Origin: Alterinioella nitratireducens
Lineage (GTDB): Bacteria > Pseudomonadota > Alphaproteobacteria > Rhodobacterales > Rhodobacteraceae
Direction: 5' to 3'
DNA length: 33,879 bases
Assembly (NCBI RefSeq): GCF_013155465.1
Contig: NZ_JABJVX010000021.1
Span: 1-33,879 of the forward strand
In this document: piece after piece, positions 1 through 9,526 of the stretch
Layout: every line of letters starts with the position of its first letter
Position numbering within the stretch: position 1 is the first letter of the stretch
Program-made: the position numbers and the translations under genes
The notes under the pieces: generated by a model
Database searches by the model: none
What the model was told of the DNA's origin: nothing
What the model saw: only the letters and a program-made list of their open reading frames with translations

Positions 1-123
1 TTCAGCTTGTGCTTCGACACCACGAGTATAGCACATCGCGATGCCGTCAGGGTGAGAGCGGCATCCACCCCATCTCCAGGTATTCCGCGTTGCGCGACCA
101 GTCCTTCCCCTGTTTTGCCTCGC
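1..123. other. No gene recognised at left edge
   Basis: I see no convincing coding sequence here. The region lies downstream of the membrane protein gene that ends at 124 on the minus strand. No clear terminator hairpin was found. Confidence 0.5.
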
Positions 124-795
124 TCAGGCGGCTGCTCGTCGAGGGAACATCCCGAGTGCGCGAGTGATGCAATGCGTTCCAAACGCGAATAGCGTGATGA
201 TCGCCATCCAGTGGCCCACGAACTGAAACGCCTGGGAATTGAAATCCCACATCACGAGGCTGTAGTCGAAGCGCAGGCGGGTCCAGAGATCCATCACGGC
301 CGCGCTCCGCAGTCCTTGCAGCGCAATGATCGCTCCGGCCGCCAGCCCGCCCCAACGCCAGACGGGACCGGCCACGCCTAGCTTGCCGGCGAACATCATG
401 ACGCGTTGCCAGTTCAGGCCGATATGGAGACCGATCAGCACCATCACCCAGTAGGCGGCGAACATGTGCGCCTCCCGCAGGGCAAAGCTGTCCGGCAAGG
501 GAATCCAGGCAAACGTCGTGCGAGAAATCGCGAAGCTGGTCGCCAGCAGGACCGTCATCGCCACCGCCAGAAAAAAGGTCAGAGCGACGCCGACGGCTCT
601 GCGGGGGTGGTACCGACCGCGGCGGAGCGACGACCACCACTTGCGGTTATTCAGCAGATGGCGGGCAAGGATGAGGAAAAGCGCCGTGCCGATCACCTCG
701 TGTGCGAAATTGCCCAGCCACCAATAGGCGAAGGCGAGCAGCAGGAGGACCAGCGCTGTCGCGTCGAGAAGCAGGCGCATCAGGACGCGCGTCAT
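124..795 (-). CDS. DUF4405 / cytochrome b561-like membrane protein
   Basis: This 223-residue protein has at least four hydrophobic helices. Histidines suitable as haem ligands sit in membrane segments: FAHEVIG and LARHLL near the N-terminus, EAHMFAAY and GLHIGLNW in the middle, and FVGHWMA near the C-terminus. That pattern fits the DUF4405 family, a b-type cytochrome-like integral membrane protein that probably passes electrons between quinone and a periplasmic partner. Its ATG overlaps the stop of the upstream P460-like cytochrome gene in an ATGA junction (792-795), so the two are translationally coupled and probably form a redox pair. The electron donor and acceptor are unknown. Confidence 0.75.
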   Translation of the reverse strand: MTRVLMRLLLDATALVLLLLAFAYWWLGNFAHEVIGTALFLILARHLLNNRKWWSSLRRGRYHPRRAVGVALTFFLAVAMTVLLATSFAISRTTFAWIPLPDSFALREAHMFAAYWVMVLIGLHIGLNWQRVMMFAGKLGVAGPVWRWGGLAAGAIIALQGLRSAAVMDLWTRLRFDYSLVMWDFNSQAFQFVGHWMAIITLFAFGTHCITRALGMFPRRAAA

Positions 796-1259
796 TCGGC
801 CCGCCGAGCATCGTTGAAGGTAAACATGTACTCGCGACCCTCACGGGCTTGATGGCAGGCGCGACACCGATCGGTGTTCTCGTCCATGTTGATCGACCCG
901 TCAGGCCAGTACCACTGAAACTGCCAGTCACCCGTTCGCACCGCCTCATCATACTCATCGCCCCAGCCTTCGCCCTTCTGCATGACGAATAGGCGGTAGA
1001 CCTCATCATCACGCCAGTCCTGCAGGATGACCTGGGTCCCGTAGGGCACGGGCTCGCCTGCCTGTATGGCGTCGAGTGCGGCTTGAGAGGTGTACATGAA
1101 CTCGGTAACCTCGCCGCGGGTGACTGTCGTGTAGTGCTCGAGCTCATCCAGATTCTCGGGAAACTCGACGCGGTTGGGTTCCGAACTCGCCGGGGAAGCA
1201 AGGCTTCCGACAAGTACGATAGAAAGGATGGTGTGTCGTCTGGTCAGGCGATTCAGCAT
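792..1259 (-). CDS. Cytochrome P460-like secreted c-type haem protein
   Basis: The product is about 155 residues long. An N-terminal signal peptide (basic LTRRH, then hydrophobic ILSIVLVGSLASPASS) is followed by a domain with the look of cytochrome P460 and one CRACHQ (CxxCH) haem-attachment motif near the C-terminus. I chose the ATG at 1259 because it starts exactly at the signal peptide; the open frame extends to 1334 but would put 25 non-signal residues in front. Export to the periplasm with covalent haem is expected. Members of the family include hydroxylamine- or NO-oxidising enzymes, but many have unknown substrates. It is coupled to the membrane cytochrome gene downstream. Confidence 0.7.
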   Translation of the reverse strand: MLNRLTRRHTILSIVLVGSLASPASSEPNRVEFPENLDELEHYTTVTRGEVTEFMYTSQAALDAIQAGEPVPYGTQVILQDWRDDEVYRLFVMQKGEGWGDEYDEAVRTGDWQFQWYWPDGSINMDENTDRCRACHQAREGREYMFTFNDARRAE

Positions 1260-1425
1260 TTGTAACTTGTTCCCGTGGAGCCTCAGCTCGATTAGCCCGA
1301 GACCCCCGCGCGGATTACCCGAAAGAAAGCGCATGCACTTATCGGGCTCGCCGATGAATTGCGGAGGTACAGGCGAGACAGAGGGAGGCTGCTCCGTACT
1401 CTGTCTTGCGCGCGAGTGAATGGCC

Positions 1426-2400
<975 letters not shown>

Positions 2401-2414
2401 TTATGTTTGCTGGT

Positions 2415-3231
2415 TCATGGTGGGGTCAATGCTGCTGTCTCCTTCCGTTTCTTTTTCGCTGTCTCGGAACTGGCCTTGAAGCGGTAGCTGTCGTTGCCGG
2501 TCTCGAGGATGTGGCAGCGATGGGTGAGGCGATCGAGCAGCGCAGTGGTCATCTTGGCATCACCGAAGACGCTGGCCCACTCGCTGAAGCTCAGGTTGGT
2601 GGTGATGACGACGCTGGTGCGCTCGTAGAGTTTGCTGAGAAGGTGGAACAGCAATGCACCGCCCGAGGCGCTGAACGGCAGGTATCCCAGCTCGTCGAGG
2701 ATCACCAATTCGGTCTTCACCAGCGCCTCGGCGATCTTCCCGGCCTTTCCCTGTGCCTTTTCCTGTACCAGCGCGTTGACCAGTTCGACGGTCGAGAAGA
2801 AGCGCACCCGTTTGCGGTGATGCTCGATGGCCTGGACGCCGAGGGTCATGCCGGAGGCGTGCTTTCAGCACGACCGCGACATGGCTTTTCCCGGTTCCGG
2901 GTCCGCCGATCAGGACCACGTTCTCAGCCGCGTCCATGAAGTCGCATCGATGCAGTTGACGCACGAGGGCTTCGTTGACCTCGCCGGCGGCGAAGTCGAA
3001 GCCGGACAGATCCTTGTAAGCCGGGAAGCGTGCGGCCTTCATGTGATAGGAGATGGAGCGCACCTCGCGTTCGGCCATTTCAGCCTTGAGCAGCTGCGAC
3101 AGGATCGGGATTGCCGCATCGAACGCAGGCGCTCCTTGCTCCATGAGGTCATGCACGGCCTGCGCCATGCCCGGCATCTTCAGGCTGCGCAGCATGATGA
3201 CGATGGCGGCTCCGGCGGGATCATGACGCAT
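2415..3231 (-). pseudogene. istB: istB, IS21 helper ATPase (frameshifted)
   Basis: IstB is the AAA+ ATP-binding helper of IS21 transposition. The N-terminal part (MRHDPAGAAIVIMLRSLKM..., start 3231) runs through Walker A GGPGTGKS and is then thrown out of frame about five residues later by a short palindromic insertion at 2845-2874. The remainder continues in another frame from [15 protein letters not shown] to the stop at 2415, including the Walker B-like [13 protein letters not shown] and the sensor region [14 protein letters not shown]. The expected length of about 260 residues is present apart from the frameshift. It overlaps the end of istA by 11 nt. Confidence 0.85.
2845..2874 (+). repeat. 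30-bp palindromic repeat, copy 1 (in istB)
   Basis: The repeat begins GTCATGCC and ends CAGCACGAC. It has two adjacent hairpins: ATGCC/GGCGT around GGA, and GTGCT/AGCAC around TTC. It is 27/30 identical to copy 2. It interrupts istB shortly after the Walker A motif and leaves a net frameshift. Confidence 0.7.
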
Positions 3232-3679
3232 GGCGTGTGCCTCCCCGCAGTCCGTCATAGCGTGCGACATTGGCCTCAGGTTCCTTCGTCAGGACGAGAC
3301 TTGAAGGCGGCGTCACATCGGGCTGGTCGATCGGTGTGCCATCCACCAGCCTGTGGAGCAGGTTCAGCACATGGGTCTTGGTCGGCACGCCCGCCTCCAG
3401 TGCCAGTTCCACGGCGCAGAGCACGGCCTGCTCATCGTGATGCAGGACCAGGGACAGGATCTCGACCATCTCGCGATCGCCGCCGGGCTTGCGCAGCATC
3501 TGTCCCTGCAACTGGCGGAATGCCTCCGGCATCTCGACAAACGGGGCGCCGTTGCGCAGCGCGCCTGGCTTGCGCTGAACCACTGCGAGGTAATGGCGCC
3601 AGTCATAGATGACGCGGCCGGGTTGCCGGTGCGACCGTTCGATGATGCGCTGGTGTTCGCAGACCACGTGCCCCTCGGC

Positions 3680-3709
3680 GTCATGCCGCAGGCATGCTTT
3701 CAGCATGAC
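3680..3709 (+). repeat. 30-bp palindromic repeat, copy 2 (in istA)
   Basis: The repeat begins GTCATGCC and ends CAGCATGAC. The stems are perfect: ATGCC/GGCAT and ATGCT/AGCAT, and the outer ends GTCATGC and GCATGAC are also complementary. On the minus strand it encodes MLKACLRHD between LVIV and AEGHVV of istA, an apparent 9-codon in-frame insertion. Confidence 0.7.
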
Positions 3710-4015
3710 GATCACCAGCCGTTCGGGGTAGATGTGCAGGCTGACGGGCCGGTTCGCAAAGCTGGCAGGCACAGAGTAGCGATTACGCTCGAAGGTGATC
3801 AGGCAGGTCGGCGACACCCGCTTGCTGTGCTCGACATAGCCATCGAAGGCCGTGGGTAACGGCATCAGAGCAGGCTTCTCGGCCTCCCAGACATCGGCGA
3901 TGCTGCCGGGAAGGCTGCCATGCGCGGTCTCGGTCCCACAGTGCCTTGCACCAGGCCTCAAGCCACACATTCAACGCGTCAAGATCCGGGAAGGCCGGCA
4001 TCACCTGCCAGAGCC

Positions 4016-4045
4016 GTCGTGCTGGAAGCACGCCTTTGGCGTGAC
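4016..4045 (-). repeat. 30-bp palindromic repeat, copy 3, opposite orientation (in istA)
   Basis: Read on the minus strand it starts GTCACGCC and ends CAGCACGAC. The stems are ACGCC/GGCGT and GTGCT/AGCAC. It is inverted relative to copies 1 and 2. It adds about nine codons (read HAKGVLPAR) between NVRDAR and RLWQVMPAF of istA and keeps the frame. Confidence 0.7.
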
Positions 4046-4080
4046 GGCGCGCATCGCGGACGTTCTTCTCGACCTGGCCG

Positions 4081-4122
4081 CTCGCCATCGGGCTTGAACC
4101 GGTGGCGCCACGATGGCTCGCC
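4081..4122. repeat. Unrelated palindromic insertion in istA
   Basis: An apparent insertion of about 37 bp separates NPAAGW from GQVEKNV of IstA. It contains the 7-bp inverted repeat GCCATCG (4084-4090) / CGATGGC (4111-4117) and an inner 10-bp palindrome GTGGCGCCAC (4102-4111). Its sequence is not related to the three 30-bp repeats. It shifts the reading frame. Confidence 0.5.
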
Positions 4123-4889
4123 CCAGCCGGCAGCTGGATTGCAGAACTCCGGCTCGAAGACATAATGGCTGACCATGGCCATGAACCGCGCATTCACATC
4201 ACGCTTCTTGCCCACGCCCACGCGATCCACCGCCGTCTTCATGTTGTCGTAGATCCCGCGGCCCGGGACGCCTTCGAAGACCCGGAATGCGTGCCAGTGT
4301 GCGTCGAACAGCATTTCGTGGGTCTGTAACAGATAGGCCCTGACCAGGAACGCACGGCTGTGCGACAGCTTGATGTGAGCCACCTGCAACTTGATGCGCT
4401 CGCCGCCGACATGGGCCCAGTCCTCGCTCCAGTCGAACTGGAACGCCTCGCCCGGCTGGAACACCAGCGGCACGAATGTCCCGCGATCGGTGGTCTGCTG
4501 CGCGCGCTGCCGGTCTCCTTTCCAGGTCCGCACGAAGGCTGCGACCCGCTCATACGAGCCGTCATAGCCAAGCTGAACCAGATCAGCATGCATCTGCTTG
4601 GCAGTGCGCCGGTCCTTGCGCGACTTGCGCTGCTCCGTCACCAGCCAGCCGGACAGCTTCTCCGCATACGGGTCCAACTTGGTTGGCCGCGCCGGTGTCT
4701 GAAACTGGGGCTCAACGACTCCCGCCCGCAGATACTTCTTGATGGTGTTGCGAGACAGCCCGGTCCGCCGCGCGATCTCGCGGATGGGCATCTTGTCCCG
4801 CAAAGCCCAACGTCGAATGACGCTCAAAAATCCCATGTCGATCACTCCGATAACCCCCGACGAGCTCCGTCAGGGGCAAGGTTCCACAT

Positions 4890-4950
4890 GGGTCAAATCT
4901 CAGTGACAATTCCGACTGCTGCTGGGTCAGTTCTCGGTGACATCCAACAG
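4890..4950 (-). repeat. IS21 right end: outer inverted repeat plus inner copy
   Basis: On the minus strand the outer repeat (4922-4950) is identical to the left end over 29 bp. The inner copy, TGTCACTGAGATTTGACCC, is at 4890-4908 and differs from the consensus at a few positions. Confidence 0.85.
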
Positions 4951-5135
4951 TGCGTGTCTGGTGTCAGCAGGCGGAACGTGATGCCGGTCAGCGCGGCGGT
5001 CTGACGAGCGCGGAGAAGGACCGGATCAAGGAACTTGAGCGCGAGGTCCGTGAACTGCGCCAGGCCAACGAGATCCTGAAGAAGGCGAGCGCGTATTTCG
5101 CGGCGGCGGAGATCGACCGCCCGTTCCGCAAATGA
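4951..5135 (+). pseudogene. IS3-family orfA, C-terminal fragment
   Basis: The fragment encodes [16 protein letters not shown] followed by a leucine-zipper-like helix ([30 protein letters not shown]), the C-terminal half of an IS3 OrfA. The N-terminal helix-turn-helix half was cut off by the IS21. Its stop overlaps the orfB ATG (5132-5135, ATGA). Confidence 0.85.
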
Positions 5136-6037
5136 TCACGTTCATTGAGGATCATCGTGGCGTCTTTGGTGTCGGGCCGATCTGCCGGGTTCTGGGGATT
5201 GCACCATCGACGTATTATGCCTTCAAGGCTGTGGAGCGTGATCCGGAACTGGCCTCGGACTGGTCCAGGCAGGATCGGCTGACCATGGACGCTATCAAGA
5301 GGGCCTTCGATGGCAGCCGGGGACGATATGGCGCGCGCAAGGTCTGGCATCAGCTGCGCCGCAACGGCCATGACATCGCCCGCTGCACGGTGGAGAGGCT
5401 GATGAAGGCTATGGGATTACAAGGCGTTGTCCGCGGCAAGAAGGTCATCACGACCAACCCTGACACGGCGCAGCCTTGCCCGGACGACAAGGTGAACCGA
5501 GCCTTCGTGGCCGATATGCCAAACCAGCTGTGGGTCAGCGATTTCACCTATGTCTCAAGCTGGCAGGGCATGGTCTACGTGGCTTTCGTCATCGACGTCT
5601 TCGCCCGGAAGATCGTCGGCTGGCGCGTCTCGACCTCGATGACCACCGGCTTCGTGCTGGATGCCCTGAACCAGGCCATCTGTCAGAGGGCGCCCTCGGA
5701 GGCTGACAAGCTGATCCATCACAGCGACCGCGGCAGCCAATACCTGTCGATCCGATACACCGAGCGGCTGGCCGAGGCCGGGATCGACACCTCGGTCGGA
5801 AGCGTCGGGGATTCCTACGATAACGCCCTGGCCGAAAGCATCTTCGGCCTGTTCAAGACCGAGGTCATCAAGCTCCTCGGCCCCTGGAAGTCCGTTGGTC
5901 AGGTCGAGTGCGAAACCCTGAAGTGGGTCGACTGGTATAACAAGGCGCGCCTGCACAGCGCCATCGGTTACGTCACACCGAACGAAGCAGAGGAGGCCTT
6001 CTACGCAAGCTTGAACCCTGACGAAAAAGCAGCCTAA
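5132..6037 (+). CDS. IS3-family transposase OrfB (DDE, rve domain)
   Basis: This intact 301-residue OrfB has an N-terminal HTH_21-type region (residues ~40-100) and an integrase core. The catalytic triad is visible as Asp in LWVSDFTYV, Asp in HHSDRGSQY and Glu in [18 protein letters not shown]. In an intact element it would be made coupled to OrfA through the 4-nt overlap; here OrfA is truncated, so DNA recognition by the OrfAB protein is lost. Confidence 0.92.
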   Translation: MITFIEDHRGVFGVGPICRVLGIAPSTYYAFKAVERDPELASDWSRQDRLTMDAIKRAFDGSRGRYGARKVWHQLRRNGHDIARCTVERLMKAMGLQGVVRGKKVITTNPDTAQPCPDDKVNRAFVADMPNQLWVSDFTYVSSWQGMVYVAFVIDVFARKIVGWRVSTSMTTGFVLDALNQAICQRAPSEADKLIHHSDRGSQYLSIRYTERLAEAGIDTSVGSVGDSYDNALAESIFGLFKTEVIKLLGPWKSVGQVECETLKWVDWYNKARLHSAIGYVTPNEAEEAFYASLNPDEKAA

Positions 6038-6079
6038 TCATTGAACCAAAAGCTCTCCGGGAAACCCGGGGCAGTTCAA

Positions 6080-6300
6080 ACCTACATTCGGATCTCGACT
6101 AGTTTCTGCTTCTTGGCGGTCATTCTATATGCCTGCAGCCGCAAGGTCGTCGGATATGCCCTGTCTCAGCGTCTCGACACACCTTTGGCGCTCGCCCCCT
6201 TGCTTGCGAGCGGCGGTCGCGAACAGAGCCCCGCCCACCGGCTGCATTCATCATACGGACAGTGGGTGCCAACCCGCTCTCCGCCGGTGGCTCGCGGCGC
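6080..6300 (+). pseudogene. Second IS3-family OrfB fragment (frameshifted)
   Basis: Immediately after the IS3 end at 6078 the plus strand reads TYIRISTSFCFLAVIL then ACSRKVVGYALSQRLDTPLA, the central part of a different IS3-type OrfB. After a frameshift near 6200 it continues in another frame as AAVANRAPPTGCIHHTDSGC, which covers the second catalytic Asp region. No start, no end and no third catalytic residue are recognisable. The intact IS3 apparently inserted into this older copy. The stretch 6301-6488 shows nothing recognisable. Confidence 0.7.
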
Positions 6301-6488
6301 GCATGGCCAACCAATACCCGAAGGGCGCCCCGCAAATTGACGGAGCGGCCTCCACCATGCGTAGTCATGTCCCTGGTGCATGGCCACTGCCCGCAAGCCA
6401 TCTCGCGACCTATCCCCCCAAGGAAGGGAAACCGTAGCCGAGCGGCGGCGCCTTTTAGCACGGCATCCGGACCTTGAGCACTTGGAGT

Positions 6489-8237
6489 TCAGCCCCTGTG
6501 CCGTTGGTGCGACAGGCGCAGCGTTAACAGCACCACCGAGCTGCTGAGGATCGTCATCACCGTGCCCAGCGCGGCGAGTTGCGGGAAGGACCCGCCCGCC
6601 CAGAGGTCGAGCACCACGAAACCCACCACCGGATTGCGATTTCCTGCCAGCATCGCCGAGGCCGTGATATCGCCCGACATGAGCACAAAGAGCAGCGTCC
6701 AACCGGCAATCAGTCCCGGCAGCATCAGCGGCAGGGTCACTCGCAGGAAGGTCATACCCTGCGACGCCCCAGCCATTAGCGAGGCCTCGGTCAGTTGTTT
6801 GCCGACCTGGTGCAGCGCCGCATTTGCGCTGAGCGATGCCTGCGGGATATAGAGCACGATATAGGCCAGAAGCAGGATCAGCGTCGTGCCGTAGAGATAG
6901 AATGGCGAGCCCGAGAAGGCCACTACGAAGGCGATGCCGATCACTAGGTTGGACACGGCACCCGGCAGCTTAGTCACGGAATCGATCAGCGACACCAAGA
7001 TGCCGGATTGCCGGTTGGTGAAGAACGCGATGACCGCTGACAAGAGAATGCCCACCGTCGCGCCGACCACCCCCAGCCAAATGCTGTTGAAGATCGCCGC
7101 CTTGGAATAGCGCGATTGGATGAACACGCTCTCGTAATGCTGCAGGCTAAAATTCGTGACATTGATCACCGGTGTCCAGAAGGGCTGAAGGCTGACGATC
7201 AGCAGAGCCAGGAAGGGCAGCAGGGATGAGGCCACCAGATAGGCGATGAACAGCACCCGCGCCGGCCCCCGGTAGAGACCCAGCGAGACCCGGGCGGCAC
7301 CTATGCCGCGCCCTGCGATGGTGGCGAAATTCCCGCGCCTTAGGACCCGCACCTGCAGCCAGCTCGCGACGCTGATCACCACAATGACCAGCACCGCCAA
7401 GAGAAGCGCCACCGCCGTCTGCGGCGGATAGGAATTGATCATCAGGTTGACGATGCGCACTGCCAGGACCTCGATCTGGGCCGGGCCGCCGATTACGACG
7501 GGCAGCGAGAACAGCGCCAGCCCCATGATCAGCGCCAGCAGCATACCCGCCGTCGCGGCCGGGCGGACCGAGGGCAGTGTGACCAGGTACAGCGTCTTCA
7601 TCACGCTGGCGCCGCTCATCCGGGCGGCTTCTTCCAGCGCCGGGTCGAGATTGCGAAGGTGGCTCGACACGGTCATGAAAATGTTGGGGATCAGGTAGAT
7701 GACGAAGACGAACACTAGGCCAGGCCCCGAATAGATGTTCAGAAGCGGCCCGCCCAGGTCGATGCCCGCCAGCCCCAGCCCGTCCTGCGCCCAGCGGTTC
7801 AGGAAACCCGAGCGCGGCGAGGCCAGAAGCACCCATCCGATGGCGCCGGCGATCGGAGGCACGAAGAGCGGCATCATGGGCAGGAAGCGGGACAGGCCCG
7901 TCAGGCCGATATCGGTGCGCTCGACCAGCCAGGCGAAGAAGGACCCGATAAGGGTGGCGATCAGGATCGAACAGCCGATCACCCAGACGGTATTCCACAC
8001 GACCGCACCGATCCCAGAGCCGAGGATGTTCGACACCAGCTCAGGGATCGAGGCGTCCCCTCCGATGAAGACGCTATAAGTCACATAGGCCAGCGGATAG
8101 AGGATCAGCGCCGCGGTCACCAGCGACAAGGCCATCGCAAGCAGGGAGAAACCGTCGGCCCGCCGGCCCCAAGTCAGCCTGGTCCAGATCCCGCGCCGGC
8201 GGGCGGTGTGGGGCGTAGTGGATGTCACGGTTTTCAT
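6489..8237 (-). CDS. ABC transporter permease, two fused membrane domains
   Basis: About 582 residues with a dozen or so hydrophobic segments. It has two BPD-type permease domains, each with an EAA loop: EEAARMSGASVMKTLYLVTL in the first half and TEASLMAGASQGMTFLRVTL in the second. The tandem layout is that of FbpB/AfuB/PhnU-type permeases, in which one polypeptide forms the whole channel. I chose ATG 8237 (MKTVTSTTPHTARRR) because it overlaps the ATPase stop in an ATGA junction; the frame is open to 8258. It is the last gene of the NIPSNAP-citE-SBP-ATPase-permease unit. Confidence 0.9.
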   Translation of the reverse strand: MKTVTSTTPHTARRRGIWTRLTWGRRADGFSLLAMALSLVTAALILYPLAYVTYSVFIGGDASIPELVSNILGSGIGAVVWNTVWVIGCSILIATLIGSFFAWLVERTDIGLTGLSRFLPMMPLFVPPIAGAIGWVLLASPRSGFLNRWAQDGLGLAGIDLGGPLLNIYSGPGLVFVFVIYLIPNIFMTVSSHLRNLDPALEEAARMSGASVMKTLYLVTLPSVRPAATAGMLLALIMGLALFSLPVVIGGPAQIEVLAVRIVNLMINSYPPQTAVALLLAVLVIVVISVASWLQVRVLRRGNFATIAGRGIGAARVSLGLYRGPARVLFIAYLVASSLLPFLALLIVSLQPFWTPVINVTNFSLQHYESVFIQSRYSKAAIFNSIWLGVVGATVGILLSAVIAFFTNRQSGILVSLIDSVTKLPGAVSNLVIGIAFVVAFSGSPFYLYGTTLILLLAYIVLYIPQASLSANAALHQVGKQLTEASLMAGASQGMTFLRVTLPLMLPGLIAGWTLLFVLMSGDITASAMLAGNRNPVVGFVVLDLWAGGSFPQLAALGTVMTILSSSVVLLTLRLSHQRHRG

Positions 8238-9364
8238 ACCAGATCTCCGGTCGAGCAATCGGGGTCCAGAACCAGAAGATCGGCAGTCGCGATCAGGATA
8301 TCGACCGCGTCCCCCACCCGAAGACGCCGCGAGCCGTAGGCTCTGACGCGGATCTCTTGGCCGCCGACCGCGACGATATAATCCGTATGCGGGCCGAGAT
8401 GGGTGATCAAGCGAACCGTGCCCCTGAGCTTGAGCGCTCCTTCCGGGCTAGCGACGCCTCCCGCCTCTCCGGCGGCACTCAGGCGCCAATGCTCGGGGCG
8501 CGACATGATGGCCACCTCTGTACCGCGGCTGCGGATTTGGCCGGCGGGCACGGTCATCGACCCTAGGGCGGTGGAGATTTCGGTGCCTGCGAGCTGACCA
8601 GGGATCAGGTTGGCCGAACCGACAAACGCTGCGACCCGACCATCGACCGGCTCGTGATAGATCTCTTCGGGCGAGCCATGCTGCCAGATCCGCCCGCCGC
8701 CCAGAACCACGATGCGATCGGCCATGGCCATCGCCTCTTCCTGGTCATGGGTCACGTAGATTGCCGTGAAACCCAGTTCCTTCTGCATGAAGCTGAGTTC
8801 GGTGCGCAGATGCTCGCGCACCATGGCATCGACGTTGGAGAGGGGCTCGTCAAATAGCAGGAGGTTTTCGCTGCACACCATTGCCCGGGCCAAGGCGACG
8901 CGCTGTTGCTGGCCGCCGCTGAGCTGGTTGGGATATTGCTGCGCGAGCTCACCAATATGCATCATCTCTAGGACGTGTGCAATCTTCTTCTCCGCGCTGG
9001 CCTTGTCTACCTTCTGCATCTTCAGCGGGAACTGGATGTTCTCGCGGATCGTCATATGCGGCCAAAGTGCGTAGGACTGAAACATCATGCCGATGCGCCG
9101 ATGCTCGGGCGGGGTGAAGAGGTTGCTGGCGCTATCGAACACCGGCTTGCCGTCGATCCGGATCGCGCCGGCATCGGGGGCCTCCAGCCCGGCGATGCAG
9201 CGCAGCAGGGTTGTCTTGCCGCAACCGCTGGAGCCCAGGAGCACGACGAATTCGCCCTGCCGGATATCCAGCGAGATATGGTCAATGGCACGCACCGACG
9301 AACCGTCTCTTCTTCTGTAGTGCTTTCGCAGGTCCGACAGCGTGATGTCGTAGCCGTTAACCAT
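8234..9364 (-). CDS. ABC transporter ATP-binding protein (FbpC/PotA-like)
   Basis: 376 residues. Walker A GSSGCGKT (44-51), signature LSGGQQQR (148-155), Walker B LLLFDEP (about 168-174) and the switch histidine in YVTHDQEEAM (206) are all intact. The C-terminal ~130 residues form a TOBE-type regulatory domain typical of importers of the spermidine/iron/2-aminoethylphosphonate group. It energises the permease encoded directly downstream with a 4-nt overlap. A 162-nt gap with a strong hairpin separates it from the binding-protein gene upstream. Confidence 0.93.
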   Translation of the reverse strand: MVNGYDITLSDLRKHYRRRDGSSVRAIDHISLDIRQGEFVVLLGSSGCGKTTLLRCIAGLEAPDAGAIRIDGKPVFDSASNLFTPPEHRRIGMMFQSYALWPHMTIRENIQFPLKMQKVDKASAEKKIAHVLEMMHIGELAQQYPNQLSGGQQQRVALARAMVCSENLLLFDEPLSNVDAMVREHLRTELSFMQKELGFTAIYVTHDQEEAMAMADRIVVLGGGRIWQHGSPEEIYHEPVDGRVAAFVGSANLIPGQLAGTEISTALGSMTVPAGQIRSRGTEVAIMSRPEHWRLSAAGEAGGVASPEGALKLRGTVRLITHLGPHTDYIVAVGGQEIRVRAYGSRRLRVGDAVDILIATADLLVLDPDCSTGDLV

Positions 9365-9481
9365 GATTCACCTTCCCTTGGTCTGATCCCGTCGCGTCCC
9401 CGGCCCCGCCTCGGCACTCCTGTGGAGTGGGCGCCTCAGGGGGTGGCACGCACAAGCCGCGATGATGCTTTGAGGCTTCGT

Positions 9482-9514
9482 CCTCCGGATCGCCCCGAGG
9501 GGACGATCCGGAGG
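9482..9514 (-). terminator. Intercistronic hairpin after the binding-protein gene
   Basis: Perfect 11-bp stem CCTCCGGATCG / CGATCCGGAGG enclosing CCCCGAGGGG, 13 nt past the stop of the solute-binding protein gene. No T-run follows on the minus strand. It is therefore more likely an attenuating or 3'-stabilising hairpin that keeps binding-protein mRNA in excess over permease mRNA, a common arrangement in importer operons. Confidence 0.6.
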
Positions 9515-9526
9515 ACTGGCTGCCGG

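Larger units (their letters stand above)
3221..4836 (-). pseudogene. istA: istA, IS21 transposase (multiply disrupted)
   Basis: IstA is the DDE transposase of IS21. The first segment, from ATG 4836 (GGAG 8 nt upstream; a GTG at 4845 is the alternative), carries the helix-turn-helix IREIARRTGLSRNTIKKYL and the catalytic region QFDWSEDWAHVGG and YDNMKTAVDRVG. At about 4081-4122 an insertion shifts the frame just before GQVEKNVRDAR, which carries the likely third catalytic residue (Glu). A second palindromic insertion (4016-4045) is in frame, a +1 shift lies near 3933, and a third palindromic insertion (3680-3709) is in frame. The C-terminal part ends at 3221. Expected full length is about 500 residues; this copy is inactive unless frameshifting rescues it. 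Confidence 0.85.
4951..6078 (+). mobile_element. IS3-family element, 5'-truncated by the IS21
   Basis: The element retains the last ~60 codons of orfA, a complete orfB and a right terminal end of about 27 bp at 6052-6078, which reads TGAACTGCCCCGGGTTTCCC on the minus strand. The left inverted repeat and the orfA N-terminus are gone and are replaced by the IS21 right end at 4950. With one end lost it cannot move by itself, although orfB could still be supplied in trans. Confidence 0.8.
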
